A stretch of 64,000 nt of DNA from Harenicola maris (GTDB lineage Bacteria > Pseudomonadota > Alphaproteobacteria > Rhodobacterales > Rhodobacteraceae): assembly GCA_018524345.1 (NCBI GenBank), contig JADQAZ010000002.1, positions 310,001 through 374,000 on the forward strand, written 5' to 3'. The translations under genes and the position numbers were made by a program. Under the pieces are notes generated by a model. The model made no database searches, had not been told where the DNA came from, and saw only the letters and a program-made list of their open reading frames with translations. Shown here piece after piece: positions 17,467-25,747 of this stretch. Position 1 is the first letter of the stretch. Every line of letters begins with the position of its first letter.

Positions 17467-18945
17467 ATGAATACGCAAAACACATTGACCGTTCTAAGCC
17501 CCGAGGCCGCAGAGCCGCGCAGTTTTACCAGCGCGGTCGAGGCCGTTGATTACCTGTCCGAGCTTTATGCCTCGGCCACCGCCTTTCTGAGCGCGGCCTT
17601 TTCCAAGGGGCTGGGGGATGCGGGGACGACGCGGTATCGCGCCTATTACCCCGAGCTGCGCCTGACCACGACGAGCTTTGCCGCCACGGACAGCCGCCTG
17701 TCCTTTGGCCATGTCGCGGGGCCGGGCACCTATGCCACCACCGTGACGCGGCCGGACCTGTTCCGCGAATACCTGATCCAGCAGATCGGGCTTTTGCTGG
17801 AGAACCACAAACAGCCGATCACGGTTGGCCCCTCGACCACGCCGATCCCGGTGCATTTCGCCGTTGCCAATGACAGCACCGTCACCCTGCCCCAAGAGGG
17901 CGTGGGCGATGTGCCCCTGCGCGATGTCTTTGATGTGCCCGATCTGGCCACCACCAATGACGCCATCGTGGATGATTTCGGCCATGTCTATGAGGACGGC
18001 GCGGCGCCGCTGGCGCCCTTTACAGCGCAGCGGGTGGATTACTCTCTCGCGCGGTTGAGCCATTATACCGCCACGCAGGCCGAGCATTTCCAGAACCACG
18101 TGCTGTTCACGAACTACCAGTTCTATATGTCCGAGTTCGAGGCCTATGCGCGTGCGGCGCTGGCCGATCCGGACAGCCCCTACACCAGCTTTGTCGGCCC
18201 CGGGAACGTCGAGATCACCGACCCCGAGGCCCCCATGCCCGAGGCGGCGAAGACGCCGCAGATGCCGACCTTTCACCTGAAGGCCCCCGGCGGGTCGGGG
18301 ATTACGCTGGTGAACATCGGGGTGGGTCCGTCGAACGCGAAAACGGCGACGGATCACATTGCGGTTCTGCGGCCCCATGCCTGGCTGATGGTTGGCCATT
18401 GTGCGGGGCTGCGCAATTCGCAGTCGCTTGGGGATTTCGTGCTGGCCCATGCTTACTTGCGCGAGGATCACGTGCTGGACGATGACCTGCCGGTCTGGAT
18501 CCCGATCCCTGCCCTTGCGGAAATCCAGATCGCTTTGGAAAGCGCGGTGGCCGATGTGACCCAGCTTGAGGGATTTGAGCTGAAGCGGATCATGCGGACG
18601 GGCACCGTGGCGACCATCGACAACCGCAACTGGGAGCTGCGCGATCAGTCCGGCCCGGTGCAGCGATTGTCGCAATCGCGGGCCATTGCCCTTGATATGG
18701 AAAGCGCCACGATTGCAGCCAATGGCTTTCGTTTCAGGGTGCCTTACGGCACGCTGCTCTGCGTTTCGGACAAGCCCCTGCATGGGGAATTGAAGCTGCC
18801 GGGGATGGCGAGCGACTTCTATACAACTCAGGTAAAACGGCACCTTTTGATCGGCATTCGGGCCATGGAACACCTGCGCGGGATGCCATTAGAACGCTTG
18901 CATTCCCGAAAATTGCGTAGTTTTGAAGAAACCGCCTTCCTTTAG
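17467..18945 (+). CDS. amn: AMP nucleosidase
   Basis: Hydrolyses AMP to adenine and ribose 5-phosphate. The 492-residue length fits the proteobacterial enzyme. The N-terminal regulatory domain (about 1-170) is followed by a nucleoside-phosphorylase-like catalytic domain (about 275-490). That domain contains TLVNIGVGPSNAKTATDH, WLMVGHCAGLRNSQSLGDFVLAHAYLRED, ALDMESATIAANGFRFRVPYGTLL and CVSDKPLHGELK. Its product adenine is the substrate of the adenine deaminase encoded upstream. The gene ends 127 bp before the HU gene, and that gap contains the HU leader. Confidence 0.95.
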   Translation: MNTQNTLTVLSPEAAEPRSFTSAVEAVDYLSELYASATAFLSAAFSKGLGDAGTTRYRAYYPELRLTTTSFAATDSRLSFGHVAGPGTYATTVTRPDLFREYLIQQIGLLLENHKQPITVGPSTTPIPVHFAVANDSTVTLPQEGVGDVPLRDVFDVPDLATTNDAIVDDFGHVYEDGAAPLAPFTAQRVDYSLARLSHYTATQAEHFQNHVLFTNYQFYMSEFEAYARAALADPDSPYTSFVGPGNVEITDPEAPMPEAAKTPQMPTFHLKAPGGSGITLVNIGVGPSNAKTATDHIAVLRPHAWLMVGHCAGLRNSQSLGDFVLAHAYLREDHVLDDDLPVWIPIPALAEIQIALESAVADVTQLEGFELKRIMRTGTVATIDNRNWELRDQSGPVQRLSQSRAIALDMESATIAANGFRFRVPYGTLLCVSDKPLHGELKLPGMASDFYTTQVKRHLLIGIRAMEHLRGMPLERLHSRKLRSFEETAFL

Positions 18946-18952
18946 GCAAAAA

Positions 18953-19012
18953 AGGGCAGAAATTCCCTTGTAATCTTGGGTTATCTGCCCCTAAGAGTTG
19001 TGTAGAACAACT
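18953..19012 (+). promoter_or_regulatory. amn-HU intergenic region: hairpin, weak promoter and palindrome
   Basis: Arms GGGCAGA (about 18954-18960) and TCTGCCC (18984-18990) can fold back after the amn stop. Within and after this fold lie TTGTAA (18968-18973) and TAAGAG (18992-18997), 18 bp apart, a weak candidate promoter for the HU gene. A palindrome AGTTGT-GTAGA-ACAACT (18996-19012) sits where transcription would begin. It could be an operator or part of the leader. All parts are suggestive only. Confidence 0.3.
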
Positions 19013-19072
19013 ACATACCGTAGCATTTCGAAGATAAGGCCCAAGAGGCGGCCGCGACGAGGAGACTTATAC

Positions 19073-19363
19073 ATGGCGACCAAACCAATGACGAAGACAC
19101 AGCTGGTAGCTGCACTTGCCGAAGAAATGGGCACTGACAAAAAATCCGCCACTGGCGCATTGGAAGGCATCATTTCCATCATCACCAAAGAAGTATCCGG
19201 CGGCGGCGCTGTGACCCTTCCCGGTGTTGGCAAAATCTACTGCCGTGAGCGCCCCGAGCGTATGGTTCGCAACCCGGCCACCGGCGAGCAAATCAAAAAA
19301 GACGCCGACAAAGTCGTGAAAATGACAATCGCCAAAGCGCTGAAAGACAGCGTGAACGGCTAA
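19073..19363 (+). CDS. HU-family DNA-binding protein
   Basis: A 96-residue nucleoid protein of the HU/IHF fold. It has the helical dimerisation region (about 6-45, QLVAALAEEMGTDKKSATGALEGI) and the DNA-embracing arm with the ERPERMVRNPATGEQIKKDADKVVKM pattern around the conserved Asn-Pro. It is slightly longer than classical HU and begins MATKPMTKTQ, as in Rhodobacteraceae HU proteins. ATG 19073 is preceded by GAGGAG at a good distance. Codon use and local AT content fit a highly expressed gene. It is followed by three hairpins in tandem. Confidence 0.93.
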   Translation: MATKPMTKTQLVAALAEEMGTDKKSATGALEGIISIITKEVSGGGAVTLPGVGKIYCRERPERMVRNPATGEQIKKDADKVVKMTIAKALKDSVNG

Positions 19364-19364
19364 T

Positions 19365-19437
19365 CAAACTTTTTCAAAAGTTTGACCAATCTTTTTTCAA
19401 AAGATTGTCGCGGGCGCTGAGAAATCAGCGCCCGTTT
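19365..19437 (+). terminator. Triple hairpin at the 3' end of the HU gene
   Basis: Three consecutive inverted repeats begin one base past the stop codon. The first is CAAACTTTT-TC-AAAAGTTTG (19365-19384). The second is CAATCTTTT-TTC-AAAAGATTG (19387-19407), clearly related to the first. The third is GGGCGCTGA-GAAA-TCAGCGCCC (19412-19433), a 9-bp GC-rich stem with a GAAA tetraloop followed by GTTTTCT. The third is a convincing intrinsic terminator. The two AT-rich hairpins may stabilise the abundant mRNA or contribute to termination. Confidence 0.85.
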
Positions 19438-19498
19438 TCTTTGGCTGGTGCCTGTTGCGGACCGGGCGTATAGCAGGCGCAAACAGGTGGGGCCGGAC

Positions 19499-20374
19499 GT
19501 GGATATCAAAGCAATTGCGATGGGGTTGGGCTTTGCCGTGATGTGGGCCTCTGCCTTTACCTCGGCGCGGTTCATCGTGGTGGATGCGCCGCCTTTGACG
19601 GCGCTTGCTCTGCGCTTTGCTGTGTCCGGCGTTCTGGCGGTTTTGATTGCGCTTGCCCTTGGGCAGACATGGCGTCTGACGCGGGCGCAGGCGCGGGCGA
19701 CGATCATCTTTGGGCTCTGTCAGAACACCCTTTACCTTGGCATGAATTTCTACGCGATGCAGTGGTTGCAGGCCTCTGTTGCGACCATCATCGCCTCGAC
19801 CATGCCCTTGGTTGTGGCCCTTGCCGGCTGGGCCTTTCTGGGGGAGCCGATCCGGCGGCTCGGGTGGCTGGGGCTGGTGATGGGTTTGGCAGGTGTGGCC
19901 CTGATTATGGGGGCGCGGATTGGCGGCGGGGATGTGAACCTTTATGCGCTGAGCCTCTGTATCGCAGCGGTTCTGGCCCTGTCGGTGGCGACGCTTTCGG
20001 TGAAGGGGGCGAGTTCCGGTGGCAACCTGTTGATGGTTGTGGGCCTGCAGATGTTGGTGGGCAGCGCGGCCTTGGCCGTGGTGGCGGTGCTCTTCGAGAC
20101 TTGGGAAGTCAACTGGACCCCGAGCCTGATCATCGCCTTTTTCTACACCACACTTGTGCCCGGCCTTGCGGCGACCCTTGTCTGGTTCATGCTGGTGCGG
20201 CGCGTCGGGGCGGTGCGGGCGGCGGTGTTTCATTTCCTGACGCCTTTCCTTGGGGTGGCCATTGCGGCCATCGCCCTGTCAGAGCCTTTTGGCCCTGTGG
20301 ACATCATCGGGGTGGTGATCATCACCCTTGGCATCTGGATGGTGCAGAAGTCCAAGACGCAGCCTGCGGTCTGA
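19499..20374 (+). CDS. EamA/DMT family transporter
   Basis: A 291-residue protein with about ten membrane segments in two EamA repeats. Typical features are FAVMWASAFTSARFIVVDAPPLTALALRF in the first repeat and FYTTLVPGLAATLVWFMLVRRVGAVRAAVFHFLTPFLG in the second. The substrate is unknown. I chose the GTG at 19499, preceded by a G-rich GGTGGGG. A GTG at 19448 lies too close to the HU terminator and would add a non-hydrophobic extension. It differs in sequence from the other EamA permease at 4583-5479, so it is not a duplicate. Confidence 0.82.
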   Translation: MDIKAIAMGLGFAVMWASAFTSARFIVVDAPPLTALALRFAVSGVLAVLIALALGQTWRLTRAQARATIIFGLCQNTLYLGMNFYAMQWLQASVATIIASTMPLVVALAGWAFLGEPIRRLGWLGLVMGLAGVALIMGARIGGGDVNLYALSLCIAAVLALSVATLSVKGASSGGNLLMVVGLQMLVGSAALAVVAVLFETWEVNWTPSLIIAFFYTTLVPGLAATLVWFMLVRRVGAVRAAVFHFLTPFLGVAIAAIALSEPFGPVDIIGVVIITLGIWMVQKSKTQPAV

Positions 20375-20455
20375 CACAATTCCCCACGGAAATTTCAATG
20401 TCGCGTGAGCGGATGGCGCGTGACTTTGCGCGGCTTTCGCAACAGGATTTGGGCC

Positions 20456-21169
20456 ATGGATATTCTGCTCGCCTTCGGGGCGGGGTTGCTGACGCTGATC
20501 AATCCCTGCGTTTTGCCGATCCTGCCCATTGTTCTGGCCACGGCCCTGCAGGCCAGCCGCTGGGGCCCTGTGGCTGTGGCCGCGGGGATGAGCCTGTCTT
20601 TTGTCGTGCTTGGCCTTGGCGTTGCGGCGGCGGGGCATCTGCTGGGCATTGACGAGGGCATGATCGCGCAGGGCGCGGCGGTTTTGATGATCGGCTTTGG
20701 GCTGGTCTTTCTGGTGCCGCGATTCTCCGCCGCCTTCAGCACCGCCACCGCCGGTGTTGCCGCCGGGGCCGATGCGGGGTTTGACCGGATCGACCAGAGC
20801 GGCGCGCGGGGGCAGTTCCTTGGCGGGATGCTTTTGGGCGCGGTCTGGAGCCCCTGTATCGGGCCGACCCTTGGCGGCGCCATTGGCCTTGCCTCGCAGG
20901 GACAGAGCCTGTTTTGGGCGGGCGCGATCATGGCCAGCTTTGCCATGGGCGTCAGCGCTGTGATCCTTGCGCTTGGCTATGGCACCCGCGGGATCATTCA
21001 GCGCAGGCAGGCCCTGATGCGCCGGATCGCCGCCGCCTCGCGCCCGATTATGGGGGTTGTTTTTGTGGCTGTGGGTTTGGCGATTTTGTTCCGCCTGCAC
21101 CATATGATCGAAGGCTGGGCGGTGCAGAACCTACCCAGCTGGCTGATTGATCTGTCCGTTTCTATTTGA
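20456..21169 (+). CDS. CcdA-type membrane thiol-electron carrier
   Basis: A 237-residue polytopic protein of the CcdA/DsbD transmembrane family, which passes electrons from cytoplasmic thioredoxin across the membrane. Six membrane segments are visible, with the paired cysteines in LINPCVLPILP (about C17) and WSPCIGPTLGG (about C130) in the equivalent helices. ATG 20456 is chosen as it directly precedes the first helix. The next gene, 21 bp downstream, encodes an exported thioredoxin-like protein, which is the obvious electron acceptor. The final target (cytochrome c maturation or another envelope thiol) is not shown by neighbours. Confidence 0.9.
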   Translation: MDILLAFGAGLLTLINPCVLPILPIVLATALQASRWGPVAVAAGMSLSFVVLGLGVAAAGHLLGIDEGMIAQGAAVLMIGFGLVFLVPRFSAAFSTATAGVAAGADAGFDRIDQSGARGQFLGGMLLGAVWSPCIGPTLGGAIGLASQGQSLFWAGAIMASFAMGVSAVILALGYGTRGIIQRRQALMRRIAAASRPIMGVVFVAVGLAILFRLHHMIEGWAVQNLPSWLIDLSVSI

Positions 21170-21190
21170 CGTAACGAGGAAGGAGACCTG

Positions 21191-21604
21191 ATGAACCGAC
21201 GTGATTTTATGGCCTTTACCGGCCTGAGTGCTGTATCGCTGGCGATGCCTTTGGGGGCCGCGGCGGCGCAGGAATACACCCCCGGTTTGGTGGAGGCCGA
21301 GCTGGCCGCGGGCAAGACCGTGTTTCTGGATTTCAAAGCCGATTGGTGCAGCACCTGCGCCGCGCAGGAGCGCGTTATCGGCGCGTTGCGGGCCGGTGAC
21401 AGTGCCTATGAGGCGATTTCATTCATCAATGTGGATTGGGACAAATACCGCCGCGATGACCTGACCAAACGCCTGAATATCCCCCGCCGCTCGACCCTTG
21501 TTGTGCTCAAGGGCGAGGAGGAGCTGGGGCGGATTGTGGCGGGCACCAGCCGCGAGGCGATCAAAGGATTGATGGACATCGCCCTGACTGCCGCAACCGC
21601 CTAG
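21191..21604 (+). CDS. Tat-signal thioredoxin-like protein
   Basis: A 137-residue exported thioredoxin-fold protein. The N-terminus MNRRDFMAFTGLSAVSLAMP has the twin-arginine pattern, a hydrophobic core and an AAA-type cleavage region, suggesting Tat export. The active site is WCSTC (CxxC) in FLDFKADWCSTCAAQE, about residues 48-62. The DsbD gamma-domain style (VDWDKYRRDDLTKRLNIPRRSTLVVL) fits a reductase partner for the adjacent CcdA-type protein. GAAGGAG lies shortly before the ATG. Its TAG stop overlaps the stop of putA on the other strand in a shared CTAG. Confidence 0.88.
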   Translation: MNRRDFMAFTGLSAVSLAMPLGAAAAQEYTPGLVEAELAAGKTVFLDFKADWCSTCAAQERVIGALRAGDSAYEAISFINVDWDKYRRDDLTKRLNIPRRSTLVVLKGEEELGRIVAGTSREAIKGLMDIALTAATA

Positions 21605-24600
21605 GCCCCCTGTTCGGCCAGAAGGCTGGCGTTGCCGCCAGCGGCGGTGGTGTCGATGCAGATGTGCCGCTCTAGCTGGATCCTGGGGGTGAAGTCCGCC
21701 TCGGTGAGCAGCGGTATCAGCGGGCCGTCGCGCCCTGCAAGGGCGCGGCGCAGGGTTTGCGCCTCATCCTCTTGCGCCCAGCTCGCCACCGCAGCCAAAC
21801 CCTGTAGCGCGCCGAGCGCCTCGGGCGTGAGGATGCCATCGACGCTGTCGGGGCCGGTCAGGCCCGGCGCGATGGCGATGGCGCGGCAGCCGCCGAGGCG
21901 GGCGATGCGGGCCTGATCGCGGGCGGCCTCTGCCGTGGGGCCGAGGCAGAGCACGATCCCGCGCCCGTAGACCGACAGACGATTGGATTCCCCCGTTGGC
22001 CCCGGCAGGGCTGTTTGGCTGAGTTCCGGCATCTCGCCGCTTGCGGCGTCGATCAGGGACTGGACCTTGGCTTGGTCCGCCTGAGGCCCTGTGACCCCCT
22101 CGATCTGTTTGCTCTCACCGCCGGTGAAGTGGGCAAGGTAATGCGGCCCGCCCGCCTTGGGGCCGGTGCCAGAGAGGCCCTCTCCGCCAAAAGGCTGGCT
22201 GCCGACCACCGCGCCGATCTGGTTACGGTTGACGTAGATGTTGCCGACCTTGAGCCGCTGGGTCACCTGTTCGATCCGGTCGTCGATGCGGCTGTGGATG
22301 CCGAAGGTCAGCCCGTAGCCCGAGGCGTTGATGGCGTCGGTGATGGAGTCGATCTCCTCCGCTGCGAAGGTCGCGATATGGAGGACGGGGCCGAAGATTT
22401 CCTCGGCCAGATCCTCTATCCCGCCGACCTGTATCACCGCCGGGCCGACGAAATGGCCCGTGGCGGGCACGGCGAGGCGCTTGAGAAGGCGGCCATCGGA
22501 TTTTGCGGCCTCGATATGGGCGGTGATCTTGGCCTTTGCGGCGCTGTCGATCACGGGGCCAAGGTCGCTTCGGTAGTCCCATGGATCGCCGACGACGAGT
22601 TCGTCCATCGCGCCGTAAAGCATATCAAGGAAGGCGGGGGCGATGTCCTCTTGCAGGTAGAGCACGCGGAGCGCGGAGCAGCGTTGCCCGGCGGACTGGA
22701 AGGAGGAGGCGATGATGTCGCGAACGGCCTGCTCTGGCAGGGCGGTGCTGTCGACGATCATGGCGTTGAGCCCGCCGGTTTCGGCGACAAGGGGCACATC
22801 CGGCCGCATGTGTTCAGCCATGGCGCGGTTGATCCGCTGCGCCGTGGCGACGGAGCCGGTGAAGCACATGGCGTCCAGCGGGGCGACGGACAGGGCGGCG
22901 CCGACGGTGCCCCCCTCCCCCGGCAGCAGCTGGATCGCGCTTTGCGGGACACCGGCCTCAAGCATCAGTTGCACGGCGCGATGCGCGATCAGGCCGGTGG
23001 ATTCGGCGGGTTTGGCAAGGACGGCATTGCCCGCGCCCAGCGCGGCGGCGATTTGGCCGGTGAAGATGGCGAGGGGGAAGTTCCACGGCGAGATACAGCC
23101 CACGGTGCCGCGCGGACCTGCCTGCGCCTCCTGCGCGCGGGCGGCGTAGTAGCGCAGGAAATCGACCGCTTCGCGGACCTCGGCAATGGCGTCGCGCGGG
23201 GTTTTGCCCGCCTCACGGGTGAGCAGGGCGAAGAACGCGCCGAAGTTGGCCTCGTAGAGGTCAGCGACCTTGTTGAGGGCCTTTCCGCGCTCTTGGGCTG
23301 GAACAGCCCAAGGCGCGGCCTTGGCGGCGGCCGTGGCGACATCCTGGGCACTGGCGAGGGTGACGGTGCCGACGTGGTCCTCTGGGTTGGCGGGGTTTGT
23401 GACCTGCCATGTGCCGCCGCCCATTGCGGGAGTGACGGTCAGGGGTGCGGCTGTCCATGTGGTGGTTTTGAAGGGGCTGCGGGCGGCGTCCATCTCGGCG
23501 ATGTCGTCGAGGCTGTGCAGGTCATAGCCGCGGCTGTTGGGGCGCTCTGGCGCATAAAGGTCCCGCGGCATGGGCAGGTTTGCTGTGGCATCTGCCAGCT
23601 CGATGAAGGGGTCGGCGGCGACCTCCTCTGCGGGGACGTCCTCATCCACGATCTGGTTGACGAAGCTGCTGTTGGCGCCGTTTTCCAGCAGGCGGCGAAC
23701 GAGATAGGCGAGCAGGTCGCGGTGGGTGCCGACGGGGGCGTAGATGCGGCAGCGGGCATCGCCCTGCGCCATGACCACATCGTAAAGCCCATCGCCCATG
23801 CCGTGCAGACGCTGGAATTCGAAGGCCTCGCCATTGGCGAGTTCCTGAATCGTGGCGACCGAATGGGCGTTATGGGTGGCGAACTGGGGGTAGATGCGAT
23901 CGGCGAGGGACAGAAGCTGTGCCGCGCAGCAGATATAGCTGACATCCGTGGCGCATTTGCGGGTGAAGACGGGGTAGCCTGCGAGCCCCTCTACCTGTGC
24001 GCGTTTGATTTCGGTGTCCCAATAGGCGCCCTTCACAAGACGCACCATGATTTTGCGGTCGAGTTCCTCTGCCAGAGCATAGAGCCAGTCGATCACGGCG
24101 GAGGCGCGTTTGCCAAAGGCCTGCACCACCACGCCGAAGCCGTCCCAGCCCGCAAGGCGGGGGTCGCGCAACACGGCCTCGATCACGTCGAGGGAGAGGT
24201 CGAGGCGGTCGGCCTCTTCTGCGTCGATGTTGAGGCCCATGCCGCCGCGTTTGGCGAGGAGGGCGAGGGCGGTTGTGCGCTCTGTCAGCTCGGCCATGAC
24301 GCGGGCGCGTTGGGTTTCCTCATAGCGGGGGTGGAGGGCGGAGAGTTTGATCGAGATGCCGGGGTTTTCGCGGATGTCTTTGGATTTGGAATGTTTCGAC
24401 AGGGCCTGAATCGCCTCGGCATAGGCGGTGAAATAGGAGGTCGCATCGGGGGCGGTTAGGGCGGCCTCTCCCAGCATGTCATAGGAGAAGGTGTAGCCCT
24501 TTTTCGCGCGGCTTTGCCCACGTTTGACGGCCTCTGCGATGGTTTCGCCAAGGACGAATTGCGCGCCGAGTTCCTTCATCGCGCGGCCCACGGCGGCGCG

Positions 24601-25062
24601 GATGACAGGCTCTCCGAGTTTCTTGACCGCGTTGTGCAGAACGGCGGCCATGCCCTTGCCGTCTTGCAGCACCTTGCCCGTCAGCAGCAGCGCCCAAGTG
24701 GAGGCGTTGACGAGGGAGGAGGAGGATTTGCCGAGGTGCTCGCCCCAAGCGGAGGGGGCGATTTTATCCTCGATCAGGGCGTCGATGGTCGCGGCGTCCG
24801 GCACGCGCAGGAGGGCCTCTGCGAGGCACATCAGGGCGATGCCCTCATCCGTGGAGAGGCCGTATTCGGCGAGGAAAACCTCCATCAGCCCCGGATTGCC
24901 GCCACTGCGGATGTTTTCGACAAGGGATGTGGCGCTTGCCGTGGCCTTGGCCCGTTGCGCTTCGGTGATGGCGGCGCGGGTTTGCAGGGCATCAAGCACG
25001 GCGTCTTCGCCCTGCAGGTGCAAGGAGCGAATGGTTTGGCGCAGTTGGGGCAGGTTGGACAT
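21601..25062 (-). CDS. putA: Bifunctional proline dehydrogenase / P5C dehydrogenase PutA
   Basis: Oxidises proline to glutamate in two coupled steps, FAD-dependent then NAD-dependent. The 1153-residue protein has an N-terminal helical arm, then a PRODH barrel with VVQAFGKRASAVIDWL, RLVKGAYWDTEIKRAQ and the C-terminal barrel signature ending RRLLENGANSSFVNQI. The ALDH domain follows, with SPWNFPLAIFTGQIAAALGAGNAVLAKPAE, FTGSVATAQRIN and the catalytic Cys in SAGQRCSALRVL. A further C-terminal region of about 130 residues follows. There is no N-terminal ribbon-helix-helix DNA-binding domain, so it cannot autoregulate as in E. coli. ATG 25062 has AAGGA 8-9 nt upstream. Confidence 0.95.
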   Translation of the reverse strand: MSNLPQLRQTIRSLHLQGEDAVLDALQTRAAITEAQRAKATASATSLVENIRSGGNPGLMEVFLAEYGLSTDEGIALMCLAEALLRVPDAATIDALIEDKIAPSAWGEHLGKSSSSLVNASTWALLLTGKVLQDGKGMAAVLHNAVKKLGEPVIRAAVGRAMKELGAQFVLGETIAEAVKRGQSRAKKGYTFSYDMLGEAALTAPDATSYFTAYAEAIQALSKHSKSKDIRENPGISIKLSALHPRYEETQRARVMAELTERTTALALLAKRGGMGLNIDAEEADRLDLSLDVIEAVLRDPRLAGWDGFGVVVQAFGKRASAVIDWLYALAEELDRKIMVRLVKGAYWDTEIKRAQVEGLAGYPVFTRKCATDVSYICCAAQLLSLADRIYPQFATHNAHSVATIQELANGEAFEFQRLHGMGDGLYDVVMAQGDARCRIYAPVGTHRDLLAYLVRRLLENGANSSFVNQIVDEDVPAEEVAADPFIELADATANLPMPRDLYAPERPNSRGYDLHSLDDIAEMDAARSPFKTTTWTAAPLTVTPAMGGGTWQVTNPANPEDHVGTVTLASAQDVATAAAKAAPWAVPAQERGKALNKVADLYEANFGAFFALLTREAGKTPRDAIAEVREAVDFLRYYAARAQEAQAGPRGTVGCISPWNFPLAIFTGQIAAALGAGNAVLAKPAESTGLIAHRAVQLMLEAGVPQSAIQLLPGEGGTVGAALSVAPLDAMCFTGSVATAQRINRAMAEHMRPDVPLVAETGGLNAMIVDSTALPEQAVRDIIASSFQSAGQRCSALRVLYLQEDIAPAFLDMLYGAMDELVVGDPWDYRSDLGPVIDSAAKAKITAHIEAAKSDGRLLKRLAVPATGHFVGPAVIQVGGIEDLAEEIFGPVLHIATFAAEEIDSITDAINASGYGLTFGIHSRIDDRIEQVTQRLKVGNIYVNRNQIGAVVGSQPFGGEGLSGTGPKAGGPHYLAHFTGGESKQIEGVTGPQADQAKVQSLIDAASGEMPELSQTALPGPTGESNRLSVYGRGIVLCLGPTAEAARDQARIARLGGCRAIAIAPGLTGPDSVDGILTPEALGALQGLAAVASWAQEDEAQTLRRALAGRDGPLIPLLTEADFTPRIQLERHICIDTTAAGGNASLLAEQGA

Positions 25063-25149
25063 GGGCTCATCCTTTGAAATCCGTTGCCGCAGCATAGCAA
25101 ATACGGGAATGGGGCTGTGGTTTGTATTTGGGCCTTTGGCGTGACTTTT

Positions 25150-25190
25150 GGATTGAAGTTTTCGCCCGAAATTCCCAATTTGGGATTGAA
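25150..25190. promoter_or_regulatory. putA-putR intergenic palindrome and direct repeats
   Basis: The 148-bp divergent region contains a perfect 13-bp palindrome, TCCCAA-T-TTGGGA (25173-25185), only 25 bp from the regulator start. A direct repeat GGATTGAA occurs at 25150-25157 and 25183-25190, 33 bp apart, about three helical turns. Lrp-type regulators bind phased sites of this sort, so this is the likely binding region for control of putA and of the regulator itself. Binding is inferred. Confidence 0.5.
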
Positions 25191-25210
25191 ATGGCACATG
25201 GACAGGTCAA

Positions 25211-25654
25211 ATGGATAGATACGACGAAAAAATCCTCGCGATTCTGGCGCGGGACGGGCGGATTTCGGTGGCAAAGCTGGCCGAGCGGATCGGCCTGTCG
25301 AAGAGCCCCTGTCAGGTGCGGCTGAACCGGTTGATCGAGGAGGGGTATATCCTTGGGTTTCGGGCGGTTCTGGATGCGGAGAAGCTGCATCAGGATCACG
25401 TTGCCTTTGTCGAGGTGCGCCTGACCGACACGACGGAGATGGCCCTTGCGCAGTTTAACGCCGCCGTTCTGGCCGCCCCCGAGATTGAGCAGTGCCATTT
25501 GATCGCGGGCGGGTTTGATTACCTTCTGAAGGTGCGGACCCGCGATATCAAAAACTATCGCCGTGTCCTTGCCGAGACGATTTCCGCCCTGCCCCATGTT
25601 GCCAGCACCTCGACCCATGTGTCGATGCAGGGGGTGAAGGATATGGCGTTTTAG
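25211..25654 (+). CDS. putR: Lrp/AsnC-family regulator, probable proline-responsive PutR
   Basis: A 147-residue Lrp/AsnC protein. The N-terminal helix-turn-helix (about 1-60) reads DEKILAILARDGRISVAKLAERIGLSKSPCQVRLNRLIEEGYI. The ligand-binding RAM domain (about 65-147) contains HLIAGGFDYLLKVRTRDIKNYRRVL. It is divergent from putA. In Agrobacterium and Rhodobacter an Lrp-type PutR at this position activates putA in response to proline, so the name follows from family and position. ATG 25211 follows a GGACAGG sequence. Confidence 0.9.
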   Translation: MDRYDEKILAILARDGRISVAKLAERIGLSKSPCQVRLNRLIEEGYILGFRAVLDAEKLHQDHVAFVEVRLTDTTEMALAQFNAAVLAAPEIEQCHLIAGGFDYLLKVRTRDIKNYRRVLAETISALPHVASTSTHVSMQGVKDMAF

Positions 25655-25747
25655 CGCCGCACCGTGCGGCAGGCTGGGCGGCCTCTATTGTCTGAAAGCG
25701 GCAATCAGCGTATCTGCCCTAACAATTCGAGATTTAGGGAGGCCGCT

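Noticed and set aside
22015-24459. 814-codon open frame antisense to putA
   Set aside because: It lies wholly opposite conserved PutA sequence, has low-complexity Gly/Ala/Val/Asp composition and no family motif.
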